NCBI GenBank assembly: GCA_945901155.1
Contig: CAMDKO010000010.1
Span: 1-47,504 of the forward strand
Source of the DNA: Pedobacter schmidteae
GTDB taxonomy: Bacteria > Bacteroidota > Bacteroidia > Sphingobacteriales > Sphingobacteriaceae
DNA: 47,504 nucleotides
Direction of reading: 5' to 3'
Shown here: positions 18,394-26,698 of the stretch, piece after piece
Layout of the letters: each line of letters starts with the position of its first letter
How positions within the stretch are numbered: the first letter of the stretch is position 1
Notes under the pieces: model-generated
The model's database searches: none
The model's input: only the letters and a program-made list of their open reading frames with translations
Told to the model about the DNA's origin: nothing
Translations under genes and position numbers: made by a program

Positions 18394-18813
18394 TTATTTT
18401 ACGATCTCGATAGCGTACGTGATCTCAACACCTCCGGCTACAAGCATATCATGAACTGAACAGTATTTTTTAATTGCCAACTCTGCAGCTCGATCTGCCT
18501 TAGCAGGATCAATGTCGCCTATTAGCGTAAAATCCATGTGAATTTTAGTAAAAATAGGGGGTAACTGTTCCCTTCTTTCTCCCACTACACTGACAGAAAA
18601 ATCTTTGAGACCCTGTTTTTGCTTATTGAGTATCGATACCAGATCCAATGAACTGCAAGCGGCTAATGCCATCAAAACCATTTCCATTGGCCTGACACCT
18701 AGCCCCTGCCCACCAATTTCAGGCGAACCATCAATATGAACTTTTACTGTGGAGGAGGGTGCCGAGGCTTCAAAATGCACCGCATCATTCACCCTTTTTA
18801 GTTCAACTTTCAT
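18394..18813 (-). CDS. OsmC/Ohr family peroxiredoxin-like protein
   Basis: OsmC-fold thiol protein. A Cys in AACSSLDLVS (Cys53) and a second in IKKYCSVHDML (Cys118) occupy the positions of the peroxidatic and resolving cysteines of organic hydroperoxide reductases. The GGQGLGVRPMEMVLMALAAC block is the typical OsmC signature. Length 139 is normal. It is 62 nt downstream of cysN on the same strand with no clear terminator between, so it may be the last gene of the sulfur operon. Its link to sulfur metabolism is inference from position. Confidence 0.88.
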   Translation of the reverse strand: MKVELKRVNDAVHFEASAPSSTVKVHIDGSPEIGGQGLGVRPMEMVLMALAACSSLDLVSILNKQKQGLKDFSVSVVGERREQLPPIFTKIHMDFTLIGDIDPAKADRAAELAIKKYCSVHDMLVAGGVEITYAIEIVK

Positions 18814-18875
18814 GCTATCTAATTTTATGCAATTTAGAGATTACAGAACTTAAAACCCCCGATCTAGAGATATTA

Positions 18876-20126
18876 TTATTCAGCACTTGCACGAAACATC
18901 AAGGCTCCAACCGTTAGGTTTGTGCGCGGATCAATCAAAATAGCCCCACCATTCAGTTTATTTACCTGATAAAGATCAAAAGCAAGTGGCTCTGCTGTTC
19001 TGATCACAATTCTACCAATATCATTTAACTGGAAAGTATCCGTTTCTATTTTTTCAAGGGTATTGATATTAACCTTATGGAGAATATCTCTGATCTTACA
19101 TTTGGTAACCTTGCTATTATGCTGCAAAAGATACATGATGGAAGTATCCAGTGGTTTGGTATCCATCCAGCATAGATCTGCTTCAATAGATTGTGAAACA
19201 ATGGGTTCATGTGTTGAGTTAACCAAGATATCTCCACGACCTATGTCAATATTATCTTTTAAATGAAGTGTAACAGATGTTCCACTATGCACTTCATCTT
19301 GTTCCTGCATATTGGTCTCAATCTTGCTAATCTCAGAACGAATGCCTGAGGGTAAAACAGTGATCTTATCATTCACGCGAAAACTACCGCTTAAAACCCT
19401 TCCGGCATAGCCGCGATAATCATGTAGTTCATCAGTCTGAGGCCTAATTACCCATTGTACAGGCATACGTGCCTGAACTGATTTTACATCTTCGTTAACT
19501 TCAGTGGTTTCCAAATGATCCAATAGGCTTTTTCCAGCATACCATGACATATTTTGGGATCTGTTGACGATGTTATCCCCCTTCAATGCACTTACAGGGA
19601 TATAGGTAACCTCTTTTAGCTTAAGTTTTAGAGCAATTTCTGAATAAGATTTATGAATCTTATTGAAGGCATCTTCGCTAAAGTCAACCATATCCATTTT
19701 GTTGATACATACTACCACATGTTTCAATTCCAAGAGAGAAACAATAAATGAGTGCCTGACCGTTTGTTCAACCACCCCATTTCTGGCATCTACAAGAATA
19801 ATAGCTAGATCAGAATTTGAGGCACCAGTAACCATATTTCGGGTATATTGAATATGGCCAGGGGTATCAGCAATGATAAACTTCCTTTTATCTGTTTGGA
19901 AATATTTATAGGCCACATCGATTGTGATTCCTTGTTCACGTTCTGCCTTTAATCCGTCTGTTAAAATAGCAAGGTCAATTGTCCCGTCATCATTTTTACG
20001 GTTGGATTGTTGCAAGGCCTCCAGCTGATCTGCAAGAATGGATTCGCTATCATAAAGTAGACGGCCAATCAAGGTGCTTTTGCCATCATCAACACTTCCG
20101 GCGGTAAAAAATTTAAGTAAATCCAT
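18876..20126 (-). CDS. cysN: Sulfate adenylyltransferase, GTPase subunit CysN
   Basis: Works with CysD: GTP hydrolysis drives adenylation of sulfate to APS. From the ATG at 20126 the protein is 416 residues, with G1 GSVDDGKST (10-18), DTPGH (87-91) and NKMD (142-145), followed by two beta-barrel domains. A longer upstream reading frame to 20204 overlaps cysD by 77 nt and adds 26 residues with no homology pattern, so I reject it. There is no fused APS kinase (CysC) domain. One base separates the cysD stop from this start, which suggests translational coupling. Confidence 0.95.
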   Translation of the reverse strand: MDLLKFFTAGSVDDGKSTLIGRLLYDSESILADQLEALQQSNRKNDDGTIDLAILTDGLKAEREQGITIDVAYKYFQTDKRKFIIADTPGHIQYTRNMVTGASNSDLAIILVDARNGVVEQTVRHSFIVSLLELKHVVVCINKMDMVDFSEDAFNKIHKSYSEIALKLKLKEVTYIPVSALKGDNIVNRSQNMSWYAGKSLLDHLETTEVNEDVKSVQARMPVQWVIRPQTDELHDYRGYAGRVLSGSFRVNDKITVLPSGIRSEISKIETNMQEQDEVHSGTSVTLHLKDNIDIGRGDILVNSTHEPIVSQSIEADLCWMDTKPLDTSIMYLLQHNSKVTKCKIRDILHKVNINTLEKIETDTFQLNDIGRIVIRTAEPLAFDLYQVNKLNGGAILIDPRTNLTVGALMFRASAE

Positions 20127-20127
20127 A

Positions 20128-21033
20128 TTAAAAATACCCCCCTTTTTTGCGGTCTTCCATTGCAGCCTCAGATACTTTATCATCCATGCGGGCTCCCCTT
20201 TCACTAATTTTTGACATTTTTATTTCTTCGATGATATCATCGATCTGATCGGCATCCGATTCAACAGCTGCAGTACAGGTCATATCGCCAACCGTTCTGA
20301 AACGAACATTACGACGTTCAATTTGATCATCCGAATCCATATTCAGACAATCTGCAGCTGCCATTAACTGCCCGTTGCGGGTAATCACATCACGCTCATG
20401 TGCAAAGTAAATAGATGGAAGTTCTATATTCTCTCTGCGGATATAATTCCAGACATCTAATTCTGTCCAGTTACTGATCGGGAAAACCCGTACATTTTCA
20501 CCTTTATGAATCTTTCCGTTATAAATATTCCATAATTCAGGACGCTGACGTTTTGGATCCCATTGACCAAATTCATCACGAACTGAAAATATTCTTTCTT
20601 TAGCTCTGGCCTTTTCCTCATCTCTGCGGGCACCCCCAATACAAGCATCGAACTTTCCCTCAGCAATAGTATCAAGTAATGTTACAGTCTGCAATGCATT
20701 TCTGCTGGCATTCTTTCCTGTTTGCTCAATCACTTTTCCCTGATCGATCGAATCCTGAACATGACCAATAATCAATTTTTCACCGATCCTTGCAATCATA
20801 TCATCTCTGAAGCTAATCGTTTCAGGAAAATTATGACCGGTATCAATATGAACCAGCGGAAAAGGAAATTTGCCCGGTCTGAAAGCCTTTTCTGCCAGCC
20901 TAACAAGTGTGATAGAATCCTTTCCTCCTGAAAAAAGAAGGGCAGGTTTTTCAAACTGTCCGGCAACCTCGCGCAAAATAAAAATTGCTTCGGCTTCCAG
21001 CTGGTCTAAATAGGTAGTATCTTGTTTATTCAT
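20128..21033 (-). CDS. cysD: Sulfate adenylyltransferase, catalytic subunit CysD
   Basis: ATP-pyrophosphatase-fold subunit that forms APS from ATP and sulfate. The PP-loop SGGKDS is at residues 35-40. Other conserved blocks are CIGGARRDEEKARAKERIFS, FPISNWTELDVWNYIRRENI and the C-terminal RFRTVGDMTCTAAVES. Length 301 is normal. It follows cysH after 51 nt and precedes cysN after one base, within the minus-strand sulfur run. Confidence 0.97.
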   Translation of the reverse strand: MNKQDTTYLDQLEAEAIFILREVAGQFEKPALLFSGGKDSITLVRLAEKAFRPGKFPFPLVHIDTGHNFPETISFRDDMIARIGEKLIIGHVQDSIDQGKVIEQTGKNASRNALQTVTLLDTIAEGKFDACIGGARRDEEKARAKERIFSVRDEFGQWDPKRQRPELWNIYNGKIHKGENVRVFPISNWTELDVWNYIRRENIELPSIYFAHERDVITRNGQLMAAADCLNMDSDDQIERRNVRFRTVGDMTCTAAVESDADQIDDIIEEIKMSKISERGARMDDKVSEAAMEDRKKGGYF

Positions 21034-21084
21034 AAATTAATTATCAAAAACGCATAAATGCGTCAAACTTGTCCTTGTCGTTTA

Positions 21085-21783
21085 TCAGGATGAGTGAAGG
21101 CCGCATTCTTTTTTGTTTTGGTCTTCCCACCACCATCGACCGGCTCTGAAATCTTCACCTTCTTTTACTGCTCTGGTACAGGGAGCACATCCAATACTCG
21201 GGAAACCCTTGTCATGCAATGGATTATACGGGATATTGTTTCCTTTGATAAAAGCTTTTACCTGGTCTAGCGACCAATCAAAAATAGGATGAAATTTATG
21301 AAGCTGATTAGATTCATCCCATTCCACAGCATTCATATCTTCCCTATTCATTGATTGTTCAGCACGTATTCCGGTAATCCACAATGAATTTCCGGCAAGA
21401 GCACGTTTTAAGGGTTCAACCTTTCTGATTCCGCAGCACTCTTTACGGTTCTCTACCGATTCGTAGAAACTACTCGGACCATTAACACTGACCATTCGCT
21501 CAACCGCCTCTGTATTGGGGTAGTATGCATGAACCGGCACTCCATATTTTTCAATAGTTCGGTTCCATACATAATAAGTTTCTGGAAAAAGCCGGCCTGT
21601 TTCGAGAGTGAATACTTTAACAGGTAGTTTATTTGAAAAAATTAGGTGAGAGATCACCTGATCTTCCCAACCAAAACTGCTGGAAAAAACTACTTTCCCA
21701 GGAAATCGATTGATTAACAATTCAAGAGACTGTTCTATACTCAATCCTGCAATTTCCTGTAATATCTCTGCTGATTTGTTCAT
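21085..21783 (-). CDS. cysH: Assimilatory APS/PAPS reductase, [4Fe-4S] type
   Basis: Reduces adenylyl sulfate (APS, possibly also PAPS) to sulfite using thioredoxin-like donors. The cysteine pairs for an Fe-S cluster are visible: Cys116-Cys117 in KECCGIRKVEPL and Cys199/Cys202 in IGCAPCTRAV. The catalytic Cys227 is in the C-terminal KKECGLH. The cluster ligands are the hallmark of the APS-using branch, whereas E. coli-type PAPS reductases lack them. With no APS kinase in the window, direct use of APS is likely. At 232 residues it is at the normal size. It follows metZ by 9 nt. Confidence 0.94.
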   Translation of the reverse strand: MNKSAEILQEIAGLSIEQSLELLINRFPGKVVFSSSFGWEDQVISHLIFSNKLPVKVFTLETGRLFPETYYVWNRTIEKYGVPVHAYYPNTEAVERMVSVNGPSSFYESVENRKECCGIRKVEPLKRALAGNSLWITGIRAEQSMNREDMNAVEWDESNQLHKFHPIFDWSLDQVKAFIKGNNIPYNPLHDKGFPSIGCAPCTRAVKEGEDFRAGRWWWEDQNKKECGLHSS

Positions 21784-21792
21784 TATATTAAA

Positions 21793-22962
21793 TCAGTTTA
21801 TAGAATTTTTAAGTGCTTCAGTCAGGTCTGAAAGGATATCATCAATATCCTCCAAGCCAACAGAGATTCTGATGCTTCCTGGAGATATTCCGATCTGTTT
21901 ACGCTCAGCATCACTTAATTTGGAATGAGTTGTTGAAGCTGGATGTGTAGCTATTGAACGGGTATCTCCAAGATTGGGCGACAACCTGATCATTTGAAGC
22001 GCATCCATAAAACGTTTTGCCCGTTCAAAACCTCCCTTTACAATAAAGGTTACGATGCCACCGCCCTGTTTCATCTGGCGTTTTGCCAATTCATATTGTG
22101 GATGAGATGGGAGAAATGGATATCTGACTAGTTCTACTTCAGGATGCTGTTCAAGAGTTTCTGCCACTTTCAAAGCATTACTACAATGCCTGTCCATACG
22201 TACTGCAAGTGTTTCAAGACTTTTAGAAAGGGTCCATGCATTGAATGGCGACATCGCCGGACCCGTATGCCTGATAAAAAACATCAGTTCTTTCATCAAA
22301 TCTTTACGGCCTACAAGTACCCCGCCCATTACTCTACCCTGTCCATCCATATATTTAGTTGCCGAGTGGCTTACTAGATCGGCGCCAAATTGAATTGGCT
22401 TTTGTAGATAGGGTGTTGCAAAACAGTTGTCAACATTCAGGATGAAATTATGTTTCTTCTTTAAATTACCTAGCCATTCCAGATCTACTAATTCCAAACC
22501 AGGATTTGAAGGCGTTTCAAGAAATACCATTTTGGTTTCCGGACGTAAGGCTGCTTCAAAATCTTCAGGATTTGAGGCATCTACATAGGTTGTGGTAATT
22601 CCCCAGCGAGGTAGCAATTGCGTAAAAAGCTGGTGAGTGGATCCAAAAATTGAGCGAAAAGCAACAATATGATCACCGCTACGTAGTAAACCCGCAATAG
22701 ATGCAAAAACAGCTGCCATTCCTGATGAAAAGGCTAAGCCTGCTTCAGCACCCTCAAAATCGCGAACTTTCTCAATAAACTCGTTGGTATTTGGATTAGA
22801 ATAACGCGAATAAATATTCCCTTCAACCTCATCGGCAAACATTGCTCGGCCATGTTCTGAATCATCAAAAACAAAACTAGATGTCAGATATAAAGGCACA
22901 GAATGCTCTCTGTTTGATGAACGAGGTACCTGGGTACGAATAAGCTTAGATTGTTCTTTCAT
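21793..22962 (-). CDS. metZ: O-succinylhomoserine sulfhydrylase-like PLP enzyme
   Basis: Cys/Met-metabolism PLP family enzyme. YSRYSNPNTNEFIEKV and SSGMAAVFASI are family blocks. The PLP lysine is in SHSATKYMDGQGRVMGGV (Lys203 counted from the ATG), and the DGQGR segment after it is characteristic of MetZ-type sulfhydrylases that make homocysteine from an activated homoserine and sulfide. The acyl group (succinyl or acetyl) cannot be decided from sequence alone. I choose the ATG at 22962 over an in-frame TTG seven codons earlier (22983). Upstream, TATTTTTG at 22988-22981 could give it an internal promoter. Confidence 0.88.
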   Translation of the reverse strand: MKEQSKLIRTQVPRSSNREHSVPLYLTSSFVFDDSEHGRAMFADEVEGNIYSRYSNPNTNEFIEKVRDFEGAEAGLAFSSGMAAVFASIAGLLRSGDHIVAFRSIFGSTHQLFTQLLPRWGITTTYVDASNPEDFEAALRPETKMVFLETPSNPGLELVDLEWLGNLKKKHNFILNVDNCFATPYLQKPIQFGADLVSHSATKYMDGQGRVMGGVLVGRKDLMKELMFFIRHTGPAMSPFNAWTLSKSLETLAVRMDRHCSNALKVAETLEQHPEVELVRYPFLPSHPQYELAKRQMKQGGGIVTFIVKGGFERAKRFMDALQMIRLSPNLGDTRSIATHPASTTHSKLSDAERKQIGISPGSIRISVGLEDIDDILSDLTEALKNSIN

Positions 22963-23036
22963 TTTTTGCGAAGGTTTCGGCAAAAATACTTAATTAAATA
23001 AAATTAATCAGTTGCATTTATGTCGCTAATCTCGAT

Positions 23037-23750
23037 TTAATAGTATTTAACCATAATTACAATCAGACTTATTCCAGCAAATACTGCTGCTAATAATTTC
23101 CAACTGATTTTTCTAAATAAGGGTTTCTCATTTGAATGATTGACCAATGATGCCGTTGCCTTATTCAACTCCTTAACTTTATGTGCAAAATCACCTCCCA
23201 ACGTATTCCTCAGCTTATTCATTTGCTGCAAGGTTAGATCTAGTTCATCAGGTAAATTAGTTTGAAATATCTCTTTGAGCCGTTTAGCAACTGTTGGCGA
23301 TTTCCCATTGGTTGAGATCCCGATCTTTAGATCTCCCTTCTTAACGATTGATCCCAAATAAAAATCACATAGATCAGGCTTATCAGCTACATTGATCAAT
23401 AAATGTCGTTGACGTGCCAAAGACCTGATTTCTGCATTCAGTATATTATCTCCTGTTGCTATAATCACCAGGTCATGACCTTCTAGATCAGCAGCTTCAA
23501 ATCTTTTTGAATGTAATTTAACCCTTGGATAATTGACTGTCAATTGAAGAAGTTTGGGCAAAAAGCTTTCAGCAACAATATTGATCTGGGTATCAGGGCT
23601 ATTTGTTAGAACAGCCTCCAGTTTTTCAAGACCAATGTTCCCTGCTCCAACTAGTAAAACTTTCAATTGGTTTAACTTTAGGAATACCGGAAAAAGCTGA
23701 TTGCCTGTATTGTTTTCCAAAACTTTATTATTCTTGTTCTGAGAATTCAT
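23037..23750 (-). CDS. Siroheme synthase, precorrin-2 dehydrogenase/ferrochelatase, with C-terminal membrane helix
   Basis: Oxidises precorrin-2 to sirohydrochlorin and may insert iron to give siroheme, the cofactor of the sulfite reductase in this operon. An N-terminal Rossmann motif VLLVGAGNIGLEKLEAVL, the IATGDNILNAEIRSLARQ block and the DKPDLCDFYLGSIV and ISTNGKSPTVAKRLKE segments match the N-terminal half of E. coli CysG. The last 25 residues (KLLAAVFAGISLIVIMVKYY) form a hydrophobic helix, suggesting a C-terminal membrane anchor. It overlaps the end of cobA by 23 nt. Confidence 0.9.
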   Translation of the reverse strand: MNSQNKNNKVLENNTGNQLFPVFLKLNQLKVLLVGAGNIGLEKLEAVLTNSPDTQINIVAESFLPKLLQLTVNYPRVKLHSKRFEAADLEGHDLVIIATGDNILNAEIRSLARQRHLLINVADKPDLCDFYLGSIVKKGDLKIGISTNGKSPTVAKRLKEIFQTNLPDELDLTLQQMNKLRNTLGGDFAHKVKELNKATASLVNHSNEKPLFRKISWKLLAAVFAGISLIVIMVKYY

Positions 23751-24519
23751 AAAATGCCTTTATTGGCTGAAACAAGGAATGTAGCCCCACAACCTCGCCA
23801 AATACGATTAGTGCTGGAGAATCTATTTTCTGATCCTGAGCAGATTCAAAGATCGTTCCAGCTGTAGCAACCACAAGCTTCTCATTTTCCATCGTCCCAT
23901 TTTGAATAACAGCAGCTGGCAAACGGTGCTTTCCCTCCGCAATAAATATGTCTGCGATATCCTTAAGCTTTTTGATGCCCATTAAAACCACAACCGTTGC
24001 ATTCGATTTTGCAGCAGCATACAAATCTTTAGAAATCTCCCCAGAACTAGTCGTCCCGGTAATTACCCAGAAACTTTCACTCGCACCACGATGGGTTAAT
24101 GGAATACCCTGCAGGGCAGGCACAGAAATACTACTAGATATGCCAGGAACCACTTCGGCAGGGATACTGTATGATGCAGCCATTTCCAATTCCTCAAATC
24201 CGCGTCCAAAAACAAATGGATCACCTCCTTTTAATCGAACCACATGCCCATAGTTCAAAGCATAGTCGATCATTAACTTATTAACAGCTTCCTGAGAATA
24301 GGAATGATTACCAGAACGCTTACCTACGAATACTTTTATTGCATTTTCAGGAGCAAACTGCAGTAATTCACAATTAACAAGTGCATCATATAAAACTACA
24401 TCTGCAGATTTGAGTACCCTTACACCCTTCATGCTAATTAGTTCTGCGTCACCCGGACCTGCACCTACGAGCGTAATTCTTGGTTCTTTAACTGAGTTAT
24501 TTGTTTGCGTAATTATCAT
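23728..24519 (-). CDS. cobA: Uroporphyrinogen-III C-methyltransferase
   Basis: SAM-dependent enzyme that methylates uroporphyrinogen III at C2 and C7 to give precorrin-2, the first dedicated step to siroheme (and cobalamin). LVGAGPGDAELISMKGVRVL and DVVLYDALVN are the N-terminal signature; GNHSYSQEAVNKLM and RLKGGDPFVFGRGFEE are the diagnostic SUMT blocks; PGISSSISVPALQGIPLTHR follows. Length 263 is usual for stand-alone SUMT. It follows the sulfite reductase by one base and overlaps the siroheme synthase, so the cofactor genes are coupled to the reductase. Confidence 0.96.
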   Translation of the reverse strand: MIITQTNNSVKEPRITLVGAGPGDAELISMKGVRVLKSADVVLYDALVNCELLQFAPENAIKVFVGKRSGNHSYSQEAVNKLMIDYALNYGHVVRLKGGDPFVFGRGFEELEMAASYSIPAEVVPGISSSISVPALQGIPLTHRGASESFWVITGTTSSGEISKDLYAAAKSNATVVVLMGIKKLKDIADIFIAEGKHRLPAAVIQNGTMENEKLVVATAGTIFESAQDQKIDSPALIVFGEVVGLHSLFQPIKAFYEFSEQE

Positions 24520-24520
24520 C

Positions 24521-26614
24521 TTAATTGAACTCCTTTGCTAGTTTAACTCTTTTAATAAAATCAACAGTTGATCCAAGGTAAGCTCGGGCAAATTCTGCTG
24601 ATGGCTCATTTTTATTTATTTGCAATACCAAATCGGCAAAGCTTTCCAATCCCTTAAGAATCTGACTGTCTTTATATTGCTCATCAAAATCACGAATGAT
24701 TCCAACCTGTGTACTGCTATTGATTCCTTTATCCAATAATAATGCTTTTGCACTGCTGATAAATACACTGTAGGCATGATAGATTGAATCAGAATATGCT
24801 TTCGCATCCATTGATTCAATTGACCAATTCAGCTTTTCTTCTGCTTCAAGCAAGAGTGTTGAAACCAAGTCGATCATCACACCGGCACATTCTCCAACGC
24901 CAATTGCCGTTTCAAAGATCTCTTCGTGTCCCCAATCAACAAACTCATCGGGAGTTAATGTACTTAGATCGGCTAGTGGCTTTAATAACTGGTAAAAATG
25001 ATCTTTACCAAATCTGTCATAAAAGTCGTTGAACAATTCATCCCTATTTTTATTCTTGCTATAATTATCCAAAATAACCCGAACCACATCCTTGGTTCTT
25101 TTAGACGGCACCTTTATAACCTTATCTGCAGCACGACCCACACCATCGCCCACGGTACCGCCTCCCAATAAAACCTGAGCAGCAGGCACAACCTTACCCG
25201 CAGCTTTGAGCGAACTTCCATGGAAACCGATGTGCGCCAAACCATGTTGTCCACAACTGTTCATACAGCCGCTAATCTTTATTTTTATATCCTGATTCTC
25301 TATCAGTTCATCAAATTCTTCTGAGATCAGATCTTCAAGAACTCGTGCAAGTTCGGTACTGTTTGAAATACCGAGGTTACAGGTATCCGTTCCGGGGCAG
25401 GTTGTAATATCACTCACACTGTCGAACCCCGGCTTTACAAAGTCAAGTTCCTTCAATCGCTCAAACAAAACCGGTAAAGCCTCTTTACGAACATATTTGA
25501 GAAGCAAACCCTGATTGATTGTGATACGAATTTCATCGGCAACCAATCCGTTGATTGCTGCAATAAATTTTCTTGCCTTGCTTGTTGGAATATCTCCAGT
25601 TGTAACCTTGATGTAAACTCCATAAAAACCATGTTGCTTTTGCTCAAAGACATTAGTATCCAGCCATCTTTGATAAAGTAACTGATCTGAAATAGTTGCA
25701 TCCGTCAGCTCTATTTTATCAGGAATCTGAGGAAGATCAACCGTGTCACGATCAATGTTGAAATGTTTAGTCCGGTTTGCAACTCTCTCTTGCGCGATTA
25801 GGCTTAATACTTCATCAAGACCTAATTTTGCAACAAGAAATTTCATCCTTGCTTTATTTCTGTTACTGCGTTCGCCATACCTGTCAAAAACACGCAATGT
25901 TGATTCTATGTAGGGAATCAGCTCATCTTCGGGCAAAAATTCATTCACCATATGGGCAATGGATGGCTGCGCCCCTAAGCCACCACCAAATAAAACTTTA
26001 AAACCACGAACTTCTTTCCCTTCTTTCAGAATAAGTTTAGGAATAAAGCCTAGATCATGAATATAGGTAAAGGCTGTATCCGCATCACTCGAAGAAAAGG
26101 CGATCTTAAACTTTCTACCCATCTCCTGACAAATTGGATTGCGAAGGAAATATTTGAAAGTTGCATAAGCATAAGGTGATACATCAAAGGGCTCATTCGG
26201 GTCAATACCAGATGTTGGAGATGCCGTTACATTTCGTACAGTATTACCACAGGCCTCCCTTAGTGTAATATCATCTTGCTCGAGTTTAGCCCATAGCTCT
26301 GGAGTTCGGTCAAGGCTTACATAATGGATCTGAATATCCTGACGTGTTGTTAAATGAAGGTTGCTACTGGCATATTCATCTGATATGTCGGCAATACGCA
26401 AAAACTGCTTAAAACTAACTTTCCCAAATGGTAACTTGATCCTAATCATTTGAACACCGGGCTGCCTCTGACCGTAAATTCCACGGGCTAAACGGAGACT
26501 ACGGAACTTCTCATCATGTATCTTACCATCGCGAAATTCTCTGATCTTTTTTTCAAGATCGACAATATCTTTTTGAACAATTGGATCTTCTAATTCTGTT
26601 CTGAAACTATTCAT
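24521..26614 (-). CDS. Siroheme/[4Fe-4S] sulfite (or nitrite) reductase with HEPN-like C-terminal extension
   Basis: Reduces sulfite to sulfide (or nitrite to ammonia). The duplicated nitrite/sulfite reductase fold is clear: NLHLTTRQDIQIHYVSL, ASPTSGIDP, and the cluster cysteines Cys406 and Cys412 (TCPGTDTCNLG) with Cys450 and Cys454 (SGCMNSCGQHG). Context (cysH, cysDN, cobA, metZ) argues for sulfite. No flavoprotein CysJ is nearby, so the electron donor is probably ferredoxin. Residues from about 580 to 697 are an all-helical extension with AKAYSDSIYHAYSVFISSAK, resembling a HEPN domain; this is outside the standard fold. It is the first structural gene of the operon and starts 18 nt after an intrinsic terminator-like hairpin. 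Confidence 0.9.
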   Translation of the reverse strand: MNSFRTELEDPIVQKDIVDLEKKIREFRDGKIHDEKFRSLRLARGIYGQRQPGVQMIRIKLPFGKVSFKQFLRIADISDEYASSNLHLTTRQDIQIHYVSLDRTPELWAKLEQDDITLREACGNTVRNVTASPTSGIDPNEPFDVSPYAYATFKYFLRNPICQEMGRKFKIAFSSSDADTAFTYIHDLGFIPKLILKEGKEVRGFKVLFGGGLGAQPSIAHMVNEFLPEDELIPYIESTLRVFDRYGERSNRNKARMKFLVAKLGLDEVLSLIAQERVANRTKHFNIDRDTVDLPQIPDKIELTDATISDQLLYQRWLDTNVFEQKQHGFYGVYIKVTTGDIPTSKARKFIAAINGLVADEIRITINQGLLLKYVRKEALPVLFERLKELDFVKPGFDSVSDITTCPGTDTCNLGISNSTELARVLEDLISEEFDELIENQDIKIKISGCMNSCGQHGLAHIGFHGSSLKAAGKVVPAAQVLLGGGTVGDGVGRAADKVIKVPSKRTKDVVRVILDNYSKNKNRDELFNDFYDRFGKDHFYQLLKPLADLSTLTPDEFVDWGHEEIFETAIGVGECAGVMIDLVSTLLLEAEEKLNWSIESMDAKAYSDSIYHAYSVFISSAKALLLDKGINSSTQVGIIRDFDEQYKDSQILKGLESFADLVLQINKNEPSAEFARAYLGSTVDFIKRVKLAKEFN

Positions 26615-26632
26615 TAATTTTTTACAAAAAAT

Positions 26633-26661
26633 AACCTCTTCTACCAGTGGGTGAAGAGGTT
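26633..26661 (-). terminator. Attenuator hairpin in front of the sulfite reductase gene
   Basis: On the minus strand AACCTCTTC (26661-26653) and GAAGAGGTT (26641-26633) form a perfect 9-bp stem with an 11-nt loop, followed directly by ATTTTTTG. It is thus a textbook intrinsic terminator shape placed before, not after, a gene: the sulfite reductase ATG is at 26614. Together with the Cys-rich leader frame upstream I read it as a conditional (attenuating) terminator. Confidence 0.8.
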
Positions 26662-26678
26662 CATATAAATAAATCTTT

Positions 26679-26692
26679 ACCTGGTCTTCTTC
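26679..26692 (-). promoter_or_regulatory. Candidate antiterminator segment
   Basis: On the minus strand GAAGAAGACCAGGT starts 6 nt after the leader stop codon. GAAG and AGGT in it can pair with CTTC and ACCT in the 5' arm of the downstream terminator (8 bp with a 3-nt bulge); alternatively ACCAG can pair with CTGGT in the terminator loop. Either pairing would compete with terminator formation. Derived by hand, no folding energy was computed. Confidence 0.45.
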
Positions 26693-26698
26693 AATGTT

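Noticed and set aside
20127-20204. Longer CysN start adding 26 residues
   Set aside because: It overlaps the end of cysD and the added residues do not match the family, whose N-terminus begins near MDLLKFFTAGSVDDGKST.
22963-22983. TTG start for metZ
   Set aside because: An ATG seven codons downstream fits the family N-terminus, and the upstream residues look unrelated.
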